From: an archaeon
GTDB lineage: Archaea; Thermoproteota; Nitrososphaeria; Nitrososphaerales; Gagatemarchaeaceae
NCBI GenBank assembly: GCA_021823325.1
Contig: JAKAOG010000002.1
Location: 136,651 to 200,650 of the forward strand
DNA: 64,000 bases
Direction of reading: 5' to 3'
Shown: positions 1 to 8,692 of the stretch, piece after piece
How positions within the stretch are numbered: the stretch's first letter is position 1
How the letters are laid out: the number at the start of each line of letters is the position of its first letter
Translations under genes and position numbers: made by a program
Notes under the pieces: model-generated
Database searches by the model: none
Told to the model about the DNA's origin: nothing
What the model saw: the letters and a program-made list of their open reading frames with translations, nothing else

Positions 1-466
1 GGCTCTCCAGGTCGACCGGAGCGAAGACCTGAAGCCCCGACCCTGCCCTGGCAAGGGCCTCTCTTGCGTCGGATATCGCGCCTGCGAGCGTCGGATAGTC
101 GCGGACGTTTGACGCTCCTGAGCCGTCGGGGTGGTCGTCACCCCAGGCCAGCATCGCCGACCTGAGGCCGGCGGACGGCAGGGACAAGACCGTGGAAAGG
201 AACTGAGGCCTGTTCATGTCTCGGACGACCACGACGGGCGCGGCGTCGACGCCGAGCTCGGTCTTCAGCACAGAGGCTGCGTGCACCGGGTCCACCTGAA
301 GCACCCCGGCACGCTTGACGCTGGCGACCAAGAACACGTCCCCGATATCGCTGACCGTCCCGACTCCCCGCGTGAACGTCCTCATCTTGGCCGCTAGGCT
401 CGTTCTATCCCGGGCGCCGGAAACGAACATCGGCGGGAGGACCTCGATGACCCTGAGGAAGGCCAA
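1..466 (-). CDS. Methylenetetrahydrofolate reductase-like protein (partial, runs off the left edge)
   Basis: Reverse-strand reading (not in ORF track) gives an open frame from a TTG at 466: ...FLRVIEVLPPMFVSGARDRTSLAAKMRTFTRGVGTVSDIGDVFLVASVKRAGVLQVDPVHAASVL...VVVVRDMNRPQFLSTVLSLPSAGLRSAMLAWGDDHPDGSGASNVRDYPTLAGAISDAREALARAG..., resembling the MTHFR TIM-barrel pattern (RD.NR..l.s.....G...am...GD.P......v.D). Start codon uncertain. Confidence 0.45.
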   Translation of the reverse strand, partial: MAFLRVIEVLPPMFVSGARDRTSLAAKMRTFTRGVGTVSDIGDVFLVASVKRAGVLQVDPVHAASVLKTELGVDAAPVVVVRDMNRPQFLSTVLSLPSAGLRSAMLAWGDDHPDGSGASNVRDYPTLAGAISDAREALARAGSGLQVFAPVDLES

Positions 467-591
467 CTGTCCGGCTCTCCCTTCGGCCTCTAGAAAACGG
501 TTCCCGGCATGCCCCTCCTCTTCGCACGTTGACGCGGCGAGAACGCCTTCAGCGCGGGTGGCCGTTAAAAGACGAGGGAGCCTGTCCGGCC

Positions 592-795
592 GTGAGAGGG
601 TTCTGCGCCAGGTGCGGAAAGGCTGCCGGTGGGTTCCTGTCCCCCCGGCTCTGGCAGTGCCCGAAGTGCAGGATGGTGCTGTGCGACGGCTGCACCCCTG
701 ACAAGAAAGTGGGGCTGATCTTCAAAAAGCCCGTCTGCCCGGACTGCCTCCTGGAGCTGGTCGAAGGCGGGATCGCCTTCAGGTCAGGCGGCTGA
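592..795 (+). CDS. Small zinc-ribbon protein
   Basis: GTG start in frame of ORF 529..795; VRGFCARCGKAAGGFLSPRLWQCPKCRMVLCDGCTPDKKVGLIFKKPVCPDCLLELVEGG with four CxxC pairs. Confidence 0.6.
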   Translation: MRGFCARCGKAAGGFLSPRLWQCPKCRMVLCDGCTPDKKVGLIFKKPVCPDCLLELVEGGIAFRSGG

Positions 796-963
796 TGGTG
801 GCGCGGTCCCCTTCATGAAGACCCCGGCGACAAGCAGCACTATCCCCACGCCGAAGATCGCCGCGTAACCTATCCCGGCGCCCCTGATCGCGGTCAACGC
901 GAGCCCTAAGACCGAGAGTATGGCTCCCATCGCCAAAAACCTCTGCTTCACTCTCCTGTTCAC
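784..963 (-). CDS. Small two-TM membrane protein
   Basis: Reverse-strand GTG ORF not in the track: VNRRVKQRFLAMGAILSVLGLALTAIRGAGIGYAAIFGVGIVLLVAGVFMKGTAPPSAA*. Confidence 0.45.
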   Translation of the reverse strand: MNRRVKQRFLAMGAILSVLGLALTAIRGAGIGYAAIFGVGIVLLVAGVFMKGTAPPSAA

Positions 964-976
964 GCGCTCGCCTCCT

Positions 977-1723
977 CTATCTCCACTTCGTGAGTATCAC
1001 GTCCCTTTGGAACGTCTCCCTCACCACGGACAGCAACAGCAGGTCGACGACCGCAAGCGCGCCTGCGATGTATAGAGGGGTGCTAAGCGCTCCGAGTGGG
1101 ACGATCCCGACCTCGCCGCCTACGTAGAGCCCCGCGAGAGGTAGAATCACGATGGTTCCGAGCTGCTGCGATATCCTGACGTCGCTCACCCTCGAGGAAA
1201 CAAAGACGTTCCACTCGACGCTCATAACGACGGCGAGAGGGACGGCGACGAAGAGCATCGCGGCGGCATCCCAGTTGGGGAAGTAGTAGTAACCTAGCGC
1301 CGCGTGAGTGAAGGTGTCCATCAGCCCCATGAACAAGACCGAGGAACCCAAGATCGCCATCATGGGCGGGATGAAAGCGGCGATCCCCTTCCCGAGGAGG
1401 ATCTCGCCGTCGGTGGTCGGCGTAGCCAGAAGCGGTTCGATGCTCTTCTCGAGCTTCTCCCCGACGAGGCTGTACGACGCGATCGTCGTCGGGACGAAGC
1501 CGGCGATTATGACGTAGAAGAAGACGAAAGCAGGAAGGAGGGTCGTCAGCTCCGCCGCCGACACTGCGGCCCCGTTCGGCCTGTGCTGCACGTAAAAGAT
1601 CACGCCGGGAAGGGCCACCGCGATGACCAGCGGGATGATCAGGACGGTGTAGACGATGTTCTTCTTCTTCGTGAAGGTGGCGAAGTCCTTAGCCGCCACG
1701 ATCCACGCCTGCGAGAGCCTCAA
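977..1723 (-). CDS. ABC-2 type transporter permease
   Basis: Multiple TM segments, SLVGEKLEKSIEPLLATPTTDGEILLGK motif typical of ABC-2 permeases; overlaps adjacent ABC ATPase ORF. Confidence 0.8.
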   Translation of the reverse strand: MRLSQAWIVAAKDFATFTKKKNIVYTVLIIPLVIAVALPGVIFYVQHRPNGAAVSAAELTTLLPAFVFFYVIIAGFVPTTIASYSLVGEKLEKSIEPLLATPTTDGEILLGKGIAAFIPPMMAILGSSVLFMGLMDTFTHAALGYYYFPNWDAAAMLFVAVPLAVVMSVEWNVFVSSRVSDVRISQQLGTIVILPLAGLYVGGEVGIVPLGALSTPLYIAGALAVVDLLLLSVVRETFQRDVILTKWR

Positions 1724-2646
1724 CTTGCGTCCCTCCTGACGAGCTGCAGGTAGGTCGCTTCTAGGGTCGAGCCTTCCACCGCAGCGGAGCGCACGCGGCC
1801 GCCGGCCCGGACCACGGCCTCGACGATGTCCGGTATCTGCCCCTCCGGGTCTTTCGGCGCGAAGGTGAGCGTCATCCCGTCAGGGGAGGCGGTGAGCCCC
1901 GGATACTTCTTCGACAGCGACTCGACGACGGCCCCGTTGGCCTGAGCAAGCCCTATCATGACCTTCCTCGCCCCAACCATGCCTTCCAGCTCGGCGGGGG
2001 TACCGGTCGCCATCAGCTTGGTGTTAAGTATCGCGATCTTGTCGCACACCTTCTCGACTTCGTCGAGGTTGTGGGAGTTCAGGAATATCGTCCGCTTCTC
2101 CTTCTTGAGCTCCATGATGAAGTCCCTGACCGTCTTCGCAGACTCAGGGTCAAGGTTCGCCGTCGGCTCGTCCATGAAGAGGACTTCAGGGTCGTGTATC
2201 AACGCCCTCGCGATGGCGAGCTTCTGTTTCATCCCCTTCGAGAACGTCCCGGCAGGGACGTCCCTCTTTTCCCAGAGGCCTAGCATGGTGAGATAGCGCT
2301 GGATGCTTTCGCGCCTCTTCATCTCCGTCATCCCGTAGAGCCTCCCGTAGAGATCGAGGTTCTTGTACGCGCTGAGAGGCTCGTAAAGGCCGACGTTGTC
2401 CGGGACCACCCCTATCATCTGACGGATCTTGATCGAGTCCTGCTCCTTCGAAACGTCGTAGTCTCCTATGCGTGCTTCCCCCGACGTCTTCGATATCAGG
2501 CAGCACAGCATTCGCACGGTGGTGGTCTTGCCGGCGCCGTTCGGGCCCAGGAAGCCGAACACCTCGCCCTCGGCCACGCTGAAGGTGACAGCGTCAACCG
2601 CTGTGAGCTCACCGAACTTCTTCGTCAGGCCCTTTGCCTCTATCAT
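1720..2646 (-). CDS. ABC transporter ATP-binding protein
   Basis: Walker A GPNGAGKTTT, signature FSKGMKQKLAIARAL, Walker B VLFMDEPT. Confidence 0.92.
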   Translation of the reverse strand: MIEAKGLTKKFGELTAVDAVTFSVAEGEVFGFLGPNGAGKTTTVRMLCCLISKTSGEARIGDYDVSKEQDSIKIRQMIGVVPDNVGLYEPLSAYKNLDLYGRLYGMTEMKRRESIQRYLTMLGLWEKRDVPAGTFSKGMKQKLAIARALIHDPEVLFMDEPTANLDPESAKTVRDFIMELKKEKRTIFLNSHNLDEVEKVCDKIAILNTKLMATGTPAELEGMVGARKVMIGLAQANGAVVESLSKKYPGLTASPDGMTLTFAPKDPEGQIPDIVEAVVRAGGRVRSAAVEGSTLEATYLQLVRRDAS

Positions 2647-2773
2647 CTCTCTCCGCCGCCTGAAAGCTCGCCCGATGCTCCGGCATTAAAAAGTGAGCCC
2701 TATCCAAGTAGGGTACGGCCCGGGTGCGGCGGCTCCGCTGGGCGCTTCGAAACATCAGGACCGAGACGAGCGG

Positions 2774-4099
2774 CTACGCCTTTGCAGCGACTTTCTCTAC
2801 GGAGCCCTTCTGGGTGACTTCTTGGACGATGCCCGCGGCGACGGTGCTGCCCGAGTCGCGCAGCGCGAACCTTCCCAGCTCGCTGAACTCCTTGAACGTC
2901 TCCAGGACGATGGGTCTCAGAGGCGTGATCTTCACGATTGCCGAGTCGCCCGTCTTGAGAGTCTTTGGCTTCTCCTCGGTAGGCTGGCCTGTCCTCGGGT
3001 CGATCTTCGCCACCAGCTCGGATATCGTCGCGGCCACCTGCGCGGTGTGCGCGTGCAGCACAGGGGTGTACCCTGCGGCGATGGCGGTCGGATGGAAGAC
3101 GACGATGATCTGGGCCTTGAACTCCTTCGCGATGGTAGGCGGGTTGTTGGCCGGACCGAGCACCGAACCCCTGCGGAAGTCGCCCTTCGCGACGCCTCTC
3201 AGGTTGAACCCGATGTTGTCCCCGGCGAGCGCCTCCTGCATCTGGGTGTGGTGGGTCTCGATGGACTTCACTTCAGCCGTCAGCCCCTCAGGCATGATGG
3301 AGACGCCGTCTCCTACCCTGATCTTGCCTGTCTCTACCCTACCGACTGGGACAGTGCCGACGCCAGTGATGGTGTAGACGTCCTGTACCGGGAGCCTCAG
3401 CGGCTTATCGATCGGCTTCGGCGGCTCGACGAACTCGTCTAGCGCTTGTAGCAGGATCGGCCCCTTGTACCAAGGCATGTTGGTCGACGGCTTCACCAGG
3501 TTCTCGCCCGTCCACCCTGAGACCGGGATGAAGCGGATCTTCGAGACGTTGTAACCAACGGTCTTCAGCAGGTTCTCGATGTCCTGCTTCGCCTCGTTGT
3601 AGCGCTGCTCAGAATACTTAACCGTCTGGTCGTCCATCTTGTTGACGCAGACTACCAGCTGGGTAACACCGAGCGTCCTGAGGAGGAACGCGTGCTCCCT
3701 CGCCTGACCCCCCGCCGCAAGCGCCGCATCGCCTTCGCCCTTCTTCGAAGAGACGACGAGCACCGCAGCGTCGGCTTCCGACGCCCCAGTGATCATGTTC
3801 TTGATGAAGTCCTTGTGGCCGGGCGCGTCGATGAGCGTGTAGAAATACTTCGGAGTCTCGAACCTCTGGAACGCGAGGTCGATCGTGACTCCCCTCTCCC
3901 TCTCGTCCTTCAGTTGGTCAAGGACCCAAGCATACTTGAAAGAATCGCCAGCCCCTGTCTTCTCAGACTCCTTCGCGAACTCCTCGATCATCCTCTGGTC
4001 GACGACGCCGAGGTCGAACAGGAAGTGTCCCATGGTCGTAGACTTCCCGTTGTCCACGTGCCCGGTGACTATCAGGTTCAGGTGCGGCTTATTCGCCAT
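2774..4099 (-). CDS. tuf: Translation elongation factor 1-alpha
   Basis: MANKPHLNLIVTGHVDNGKSTT..., DAPGHKDFIKNMITGASEAD, NKMDD; full-length archaeal EF-1A. Confidence 0.97.
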   Translation of the reverse strand: MANKPHLNLIVTGHVDNGKSTTMGHFLFDLGVVDQRMIEEFAKESEKTGAGDSFKYAWVLDQLKDERERGVTIDLAFQRFETPKYFYTLIDAPGHKDFIKNMITGASEADAAVLVVSSKKGEGDAALAAGGQAREHAFLLRTLGVTQLVVCVNKMDDQTVKYSEQRYNEAKQDIENLLKTVGYNVSKIRFIPVSGWTGENLVKPSTNMPWYKGPILLQALDEFVEPPKPIDKPLRLPVQDVYTITGVGTVPVGRVETGKIRVGDGVSIMPEGLTAEVKSIETHHTQMQEALAGDNIGFNLRGVAKGDFRRGSVLGPANNPPTIAKEFKAQIIVVFHPTAIAAGYTPVLHAHTAQVAATISELVAKIDPRTGQPTEEKPKTLKTGDSAIVKITPLRPIVLETFKEFSELGRFALRDSGSTVAAGIVQEVTQKGSVEKVAAKA

Positions 4100-4137
4100 G
4101 CTAACTCGTTCCTTACAATGAAAAGACCTTCTTCGAG

Positions 4138-4150
4138 CGTATATAAGCGT
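4138..4150 (-). promoter_or_regulatory. TATA-box-like element upstream of EF-1alpha
   Basis: + strand gcgtatataagcg; lies about 42 bp upstream of the EF-1alpha ATG on the minus strand. Confidence 0.5.
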
Positions 4151-4297
4151 AGCGAAGCATGAAACGACGTTTGGACCGAAATCCGTCGGTCTCTCGGCCT
4201 AGCTGGGCGAGGGCGGCGGGCTCTGACTCAGGGTAGGCCTTCAGCCCATCTCAGATCGGGGTGATGTGTTTAAGGCCGGGGGCGGTCAGGGAAAGGC

Positions 4298-4861
4298 ATG
4301 CGACGGCTGATCCTCGACACCATAATCTCTCTGGACGGGTATTATACGAGTCCGAAGGGCGAGATAGACTGGTTTGACTTCGACCTAGAAGAGATTGAGT
4401 GGTCAAAGCAGATCCTCCGCAGGGTGGACGCGATGCTGTACGGGCGCGTTACATACGAAGAGTTCAGCCAGTTCTGGCCGAAGGCCGAGGCTGCTCCTGG
4501 CGGCTTCGACTCTGAGATAATCGGGCAGCTGAACGGGTTGAACAAGATCGTGTTTTCACGCAAGCTCGAGAAAGCCGTGTGGCAGCCTGCAGAGATCGTC
4601 CGAGAAGAGCCGTTGACCGCCGTCGCGAAGCTCAAGCGGAAGCCCGGCAAAGACATGGTGGTCGTCGGGAGCGGCAAACTGGTCTCGGCGCTCGTCAGCG
4701 GCGGGCTCGTAGACGAGTACCGCATCCGCGTCCGTCCCATCATCCTGGGGGCGGGGAAGCAGTGCTTCGTCGACAAGGAGTCGAGGCACAAGCTGAAGCT
4801 AATCTCGGCAAAGACGTTCCCTAGCGGGGTCGTCGGGCTGCACTACGAGCCCGCCCGCTGA
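4298..4861 (+). CDS. Dihydrofolate reductase/RibD C-terminal domain family protein
   Basis: MRRLILDTIISLDGYYTSPKGEIDWF..., GRVTYEEFSQFWP..., KIVFSRKLEKAVWQ, GSGKLVSALVSGGLVDEYRIRVRPIILGAGKQCF. Confidence 0.85.
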   Translation: MRRLILDTIISLDGYYTSPKGEIDWFDFDLEEIEWSKQILRRVDAMLYGRVTYEEFSQFWPKAEAAPGGFDSEIIGQLNGLNKIVFSRKLEKAVWQPAEIVREEPLTAVAKLKRKPGKDMVVVGSGKLVSALVSGGLVDEYRIRVRPIILGAGKQCFVDKESRHKLKLISAKTFPSGVVGLHYEPAR

Positions 4862-4918
4862 AGCTCTCCCTGCGTACTTCCGACGTATTTTTTTACCCGT
4901 CGCCTCAGACGAACGAAT

Positions 4919-5320
4919 ATGAGCTGGAACGAGGGAGTGATAGAAGAGTTCCGCAAGAACCACGGCAAGGTGGGAGGCACGTTCAGCGGCACCCCCATAC
5001 TGCTTCTGCACCACGTAGGGGCAAAGACTGGAAAGGCGAGGGTGAACCCGGTCATGTACCTCAAAGACGGAGACAGGTACCTTGTCTTCGCGTCCAAGGG
5101 CGGGGCCCCGAAGCACCCTGACTGGTACCACAACCTGAAAGCTCACCCGAACGTCCAAATCGAGGTAGGGGACGACAAGATCGACGTCAAGGCAGCGGAG
5201 GTCACCGGGCGGGAAAGGGACCACCTCTACGCTCGCCAGTCGTCTCTGATACCCCAGTTCGCTGACTACCAGCAGAAGACCACGAGGGTAATCCCGGTCA
5301 TCTCGCTGACGCCGAGATAG
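4919..5320 (+). CDS. Deazaflavin (F420)-dependent nitroreductase family protein
   Basis: NEGVIEEFRKNHGKVGGTFSGTPILLLHHVGAKTGKARVNPVMYLKDGDRYLVFASKGGAPKHPDWYHNLKAHPNVQIEVG: Ddn-like signature. Confidence 0.88.
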   Translation: MSWNEGVIEEFRKNHGKVGGTFSGTPILLLHHVGAKTGKARVNPVMYLKDGDRYLVFASKGGAPKHPDWYHNLKAHPNVQIEVGDDKIDVKAAEVTGRERDHLYARQSSLIPQFADYQQKTTRVIPVISLTPR

Positions 5321-5336
5321 TCAAAGGACAGGGAGC

Positions 5337-5933
5337 TTGGCGACCGGGGCAGGCGCGTCGCAGTATTCGATAGTCCTAGTGGTCGTCGCGGTCATCCTCG
5401 CGAGGGTGTCCTGGCGCACGCTGAAGAGCCACCGCGGGACGAGGTTCAGCCTCGGGAGGACCTACTTCTACACCGCGGTCTATGTCGTCATCGGCGTACT
5501 GTTCTCCGGGCTGTCCTACGCAGAGGGGGTGCCGTATCTCCTCGCGGTCCCCGAGCTCGCGCTCGCGGCGGCCGCGGCAGTCGGGTCGTACAGGTACACG
5601 GACGGCAGGATCTCCTTCTGGAGGACGCCGGACGGGACGCTCTTTTTCAGGGGCGGGGTGGCGATCTATCTGGTCTATCTTGTAGCCCTCGTGCTCAGGC
5701 TGGCGATAGACCTCGCGGTACTCGGTCCTTCGGCCTTCGCCGTGGGAACAGCCGTGACCCTCGCGGGCGCGACCCTCTACGCGACCATGGGGGCGGACCT
5801 GCTCCTCACCTTTGGCGTGGGCCTCCTGATAGGAAGGGGCGTCAGGGTGGCGAGAAGGTACGGCAGGATATCCGCCGGGGAGGAGAAGCTGCAGGGAGCG
5901 CCGAACCGAATGCGGCGAGCTGAGGCTCCTTAA
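5337..5933 (+). CDS. Membrane protein, possibly CcdC/DUF1453-like
   Basis: Multiple hydrophobic helices; RVSWRTLKSHRGTRFSLGRTYFYTAVYVVIGVLFSGLSY...; TTG start. Confidence 0.5.
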   Translation: MATGAGASQYSIVLVVVAVILARVSWRTLKSHRGTRFSLGRTYFYTAVYVVIGVLFSGLSYAEGVPYLLAVPELALAAAAAVGSYRYTDGRISFWRTPDGTLFFRGGVAIYLVYLVALVLRLAIDLAVLGPSAFAVGTAVTLAGATLYATMGADLLLTFGVGLLIGRGVRVARRYGRISAGEEKLQGAPNRMRRAEAP

Positions 5934-6045
5934 TGCGGCGTCGCTCATCGAGAAAAGGGCGCGCAGGACGACGTGGTGGGTGAAGAGAAAATGCGGGAGC
6001 GCGAGTTGGGTCGAGCCTCCCCCTCTGCGCTCTGGGCCTATCAGT

Positions 6046-6255
6046 CTAGCTCGAGTTGGACAGGTAGCTCCACATGATCACGCCCACGAGCATCACCAGC
6101 GAACCGGCGAAGCCCGTTATGAGCGCGCCCGCTGCGTCAGCGCTGAGCCCGAAGTTCTCGATGAACGAGATCACGGGGGCTCTGACCAGCCAGGCGAAGA
6201 ATCCCAGGGCGTAACCTAGGAGCCAGAATCCGAACAGTACGAGTTTTCTTCCCAT
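6046..6255 (-). CDS. Small two-TM membrane protein
   Basis: MGRKLVLFGFWLLGYALGFFAWLVRAPVISFIENFGLSADAAGALITGFAGSLVMLVGVIMWSYLSNSS. Confidence 0.45.
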   Translation of the reverse strand: MGRKLVLFGFWLLGYALGFFAWLVRAPVISFIENFGLSADAAGALITGFAGSLVMLVGVIMWSYLSNSS

Positions 6256-6364
6256 GCTGTTTCGATGCGTGATACTGCTCCGGCGGCGGTAAATTGGGGG
6301 TAGACAGTATTACTTTACGTCTTGGTTGAATTGTTTAAAGTAGTCCAGAGTAGCCGAGGGTAGT

Positions 6365-6535
6365 TCAGAATAGAAGGCCGGCCGCGGAGAGGAGGTACGT
6401 GGTGACAAGGCTGCTCGCGATGCCCAGCACGACGAACGCGACGCTTTCGGTGAGGAGCCGCGTCTGCTTCTCACGGCTGTCGCTGATGCACACGCCCAGA
6501 AGTCCTCCGAACAGAGCGCCAGGTTCCTGAGGCAA
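6365..6535 (-). CDS. Small membrane protein
   Basis: TTG start at 6535 within ORF 6365..6637 lies about 28 bp downstream (minus strand) of the TATA-like gttaatac; LPQEPGALFGGLLGVCISDSREKQTRLLTESVAFVVLGIASSLVTTYLLSAAGLLF. Confidence 0.35.
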   Translation of the reverse strand: MPQEPGALFGGLLGVCISDSREKQTRLLTESVAFVVLGIASSLVTTYLLSAAGLLF

Positions 6536-6708
6536 CCGAGGACTGAACGTGTCTCCAGGTGTATTAACGATTGTGGAGGCGGCGTCCATCGACCGTGGGG
6601 CCAGGGATCGCCAGCTTGCCAGGGGGCGATGTCTCACGTACGGCTGAGAGTCTTCGAGGACCAGTAGGACGACAGGTCCTCAGGGATCATGGGACACCCC
6701 CTGCGAAC

Positions 6709-7425
6709 CTATGCGCGGGATGGCGCCTGGGAAAGGGAGATGAGGTCGTCGGCCAGCTCGTCCGGCTTCGTAATCATGGGCCAGTGTCCAGTCTCTATGA
6801 GCTTGTGCGGCCCGTTGAGCTTTCCCCACTTGCCTGCGACTATCTCGTCGACCGGATCCCCAGAAAGCGTGCAGAAGACGTAGGCTTCCTTCTTCCAGTC
6901 GTAGTCCTTCGAAAGCGTGAGCGTGTCCCTGGCCATCTTCATCGGCCACGGAGTGGCAAGAGAATTCATCCAGTCCCTCTTCTTTCCCTGCACGTCTTTG
7001 CCGATCGCGTCGATCGTCTTGTCTGTAAGCGGGACGGAGAACGCGCCGGGAGGCTGGACCCCGAACTCCCTCTGGGGGTCGAACCCCCCCTGCGGCTCGC
7101 TCACGTCTTCCGGCCTGAACGAATCGAGATAGATCACTTTCGAGACATTCTCATGCGCCCTGTCTGCGACCACCGCCGCGACCTTTCCGGCGAAGCTGTG
7201 CCCCACGAGCACGAAGTCGTCGAGCTCGTTGTACTTTATCACGTTCATGACGTCCTCGACCGCGGTATCCAGGCCGACATCCTTGGTCGCCAGATGCACG
7301 CGCTCCCCCATCCCAGTAAGGGTGACCGGGAACGCTTCATGCCCGCGGCTCTGAAGCCTTGGGACGACGTCCTTCCAAGCCCATGCGCCCAACCAGGCGC
7401 CGGGCACCAGCACAAACTTCGACAT
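6709..7425 (-). CDS. Alpha/beta hydrolase (salicylate-esterase/MES-like)
   Basis: MSKFVLVPGAWLGAWAWKDVVPRLQSRGHEAFPVTLTGMGERVH..., nucleophile elbow GHSFAG. Confidence 0.85.
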   Translation of the reverse strand: MSKFVLVPGAWLGAWAWKDVVPRLQSRGHEAFPVTLTGMGERVHLATKDVGLDTAVEDVMNVIKYNELDDFVLVGHSFAGKVAAVVADRAHENVSKVIYLDSFRPEDVSEPQGGFDPQREFGVQPPGAFSVPLTDKTIDAIGKDVQGKKRDWMNSLATPWPMKMARDTLTLSKDYDWKKEAYVFCTLSGDPVDEIVAGKWGKLNGPHKLIETGHWPMITKPDELADDLISLSQAPSRA

Positions 7426-7528
7426 GGGAGTCGGAATCTCGACCCTCCTATTTAGTCGATAGGGGCGCATCCCGAACACATGAGGGGCGGTCGCCGAAAC
7501 TGAACGCGCCCATTTTGGTCAAATATGC

Positions 7529-8692
7529 GTGACATGGGCGAGCCTTGATATACCCAAGTCGAATCCCAATACCGGCAAGGCCCCGACCTTGCCAAGTCCT
7601 TTCGTCTCCAAGCTGAACTCGGCGCAGAACGTCTACACCTTTCGAGATTTCATCCTCGTTCCAGGGAGGAGCGAAGTCGAGCCCGGCTCCATAGACGTCG
7701 CTTCGAAGCTGACGAAGAACATCGGTCTGAAAGTCCCTCTCATTTCGTCCCCCATGGACACTGTCACCGAATGGCGCCTCGCGCTTGAAATGGCAAGGCT
7801 CGGGGGAGCAGGCGCGATCCACCGGAACATGCCTGTCGAAAGACAGCTGGAGCAGGCGAAGCGGGTGAAGCAGAGCAGGTCAGAGGCCGTCAGCGTAGAC
7901 GACAAGGGGAGACCCCTTGTGGGGGCGTCGGTGTCCCCCATGGACAGAGACAGGTGCGTCGCCCTGGACCGCGTCGTCGACTTTCTGGTCGCCGACGTAG
8001 CCCACTTCCATAATTCGAAGGTCATCGAAGCCGCCAGGAGGGTCATCCCTGACCTCAGCGCCGATTTCGTCGCCGGGAACGTCGGGACCAGGGCCGCGGC
8101 GTTCGACATCATGGACGAGCTCCCCAGGGTAGACGGCTTCAGGGCAGGCATCGGGTCGGGGTCGATCTGCATCACGTCTGAGGTGACGAGGGTGGGCGCG
8201 CCCACCCTTTTCGCGGTCGCGGAGGTAGCGAGCGCGGTCCAGGAAAGGAAAGCGAGCGTGCCTGTGATAGCTGACGGAGGCATCAGGGGGCCGGGCGACG
8301 CCGCGCTCGCGTTCGCTGCGGGCGCGTCCACCGTCATGCTCGGTTCGTTGCTCGCCGGGACTGACGAGTCGCCCGGCGAGCTGCTAGTCAGGGGAGGGAA
8401 GAAGTACAAGACCCATCGCGGGATGGCGAGCGCCGCCGCGAGGAAAGTCAGGTTCGCCATCGACAGGTACAGCGTCCCCGCGAAGGGGCTCGACGAAGGG
8501 GTGGAGTCCCTTGTCCCGTGGGCGGGGAAGGCCGCCGGGGTGATAGGGACGATGGAGAACGGCCTGAGGGCGGCGTTCGGCTACGCCGGAGCTGCCAGCG
8601 TCACGGAGATGTGGGAGAAGGCGTCGTTCGGGCTGGTCACCCAGGTCGGCTCGGCGGAGCTCGGAGCACACTCTCTCGAGGCGAAGAAGTGA
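7529..8692 (+). CDS. guaB: Inosine-5'-monophosphate dehydrogenase, without CBS domains
   Basis: TFRDFILVPG...VPLISSPMDTVTE, catalytic-Cys loop IGSGSICITSEVTRVGAP, IADGGIRGPGDAALAFAAGASTVMLGSLLAGTDESPGE, YKTHRGM, DRY flap, GVESLVPWAG. Start could be the in-frame TTG at 7589. Confidence 0.88.
   Translation: MTWASLDIPKSNPNTGKAPTLPSPFVSKLNSAQNVYTFRDFILVPGRSEVEPGSIDVASKLTKNIGLKVPLISSPMDTVTEWRLALEMARLGGAGAIHRNMPVERQLEQAKRVKQSRSEAVSVDDKGRPLVGASVSPMDRDRCVALDRVVDFLVADVAHFHNSKVIEAARRVIPDLSADFVAGNVGTRAAAFDIMDELPRVDGFRAGIGSGSICITSEVTRVGAPTLFAVAEVASAVQERKASVPVIADGGIRGPGDAALAFAAGASTVMLGSLLAGTDESPGELLVRGGKKYKTHRGMASAAARKVRFAIDRYSVPAKGLDEGVESLVPWAGKAAGVIGTMENGLRAAFGYAGAASVTEMWEKASFGLVTQVGSAELGAHSLEAKK

Noticed and set aside
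2693-3442. 249-aa plus ORF opposite EF-1alpha
   Set aside because: Antisense shadow of a highly conserved gene.
8518-8688. 5' extension of the guaA ORF into guaB
   Set aside because: Translation lacks homology until VTPPEMPGGIAVLDFGGQYAHLI; it is the guaB coding region in another frame.
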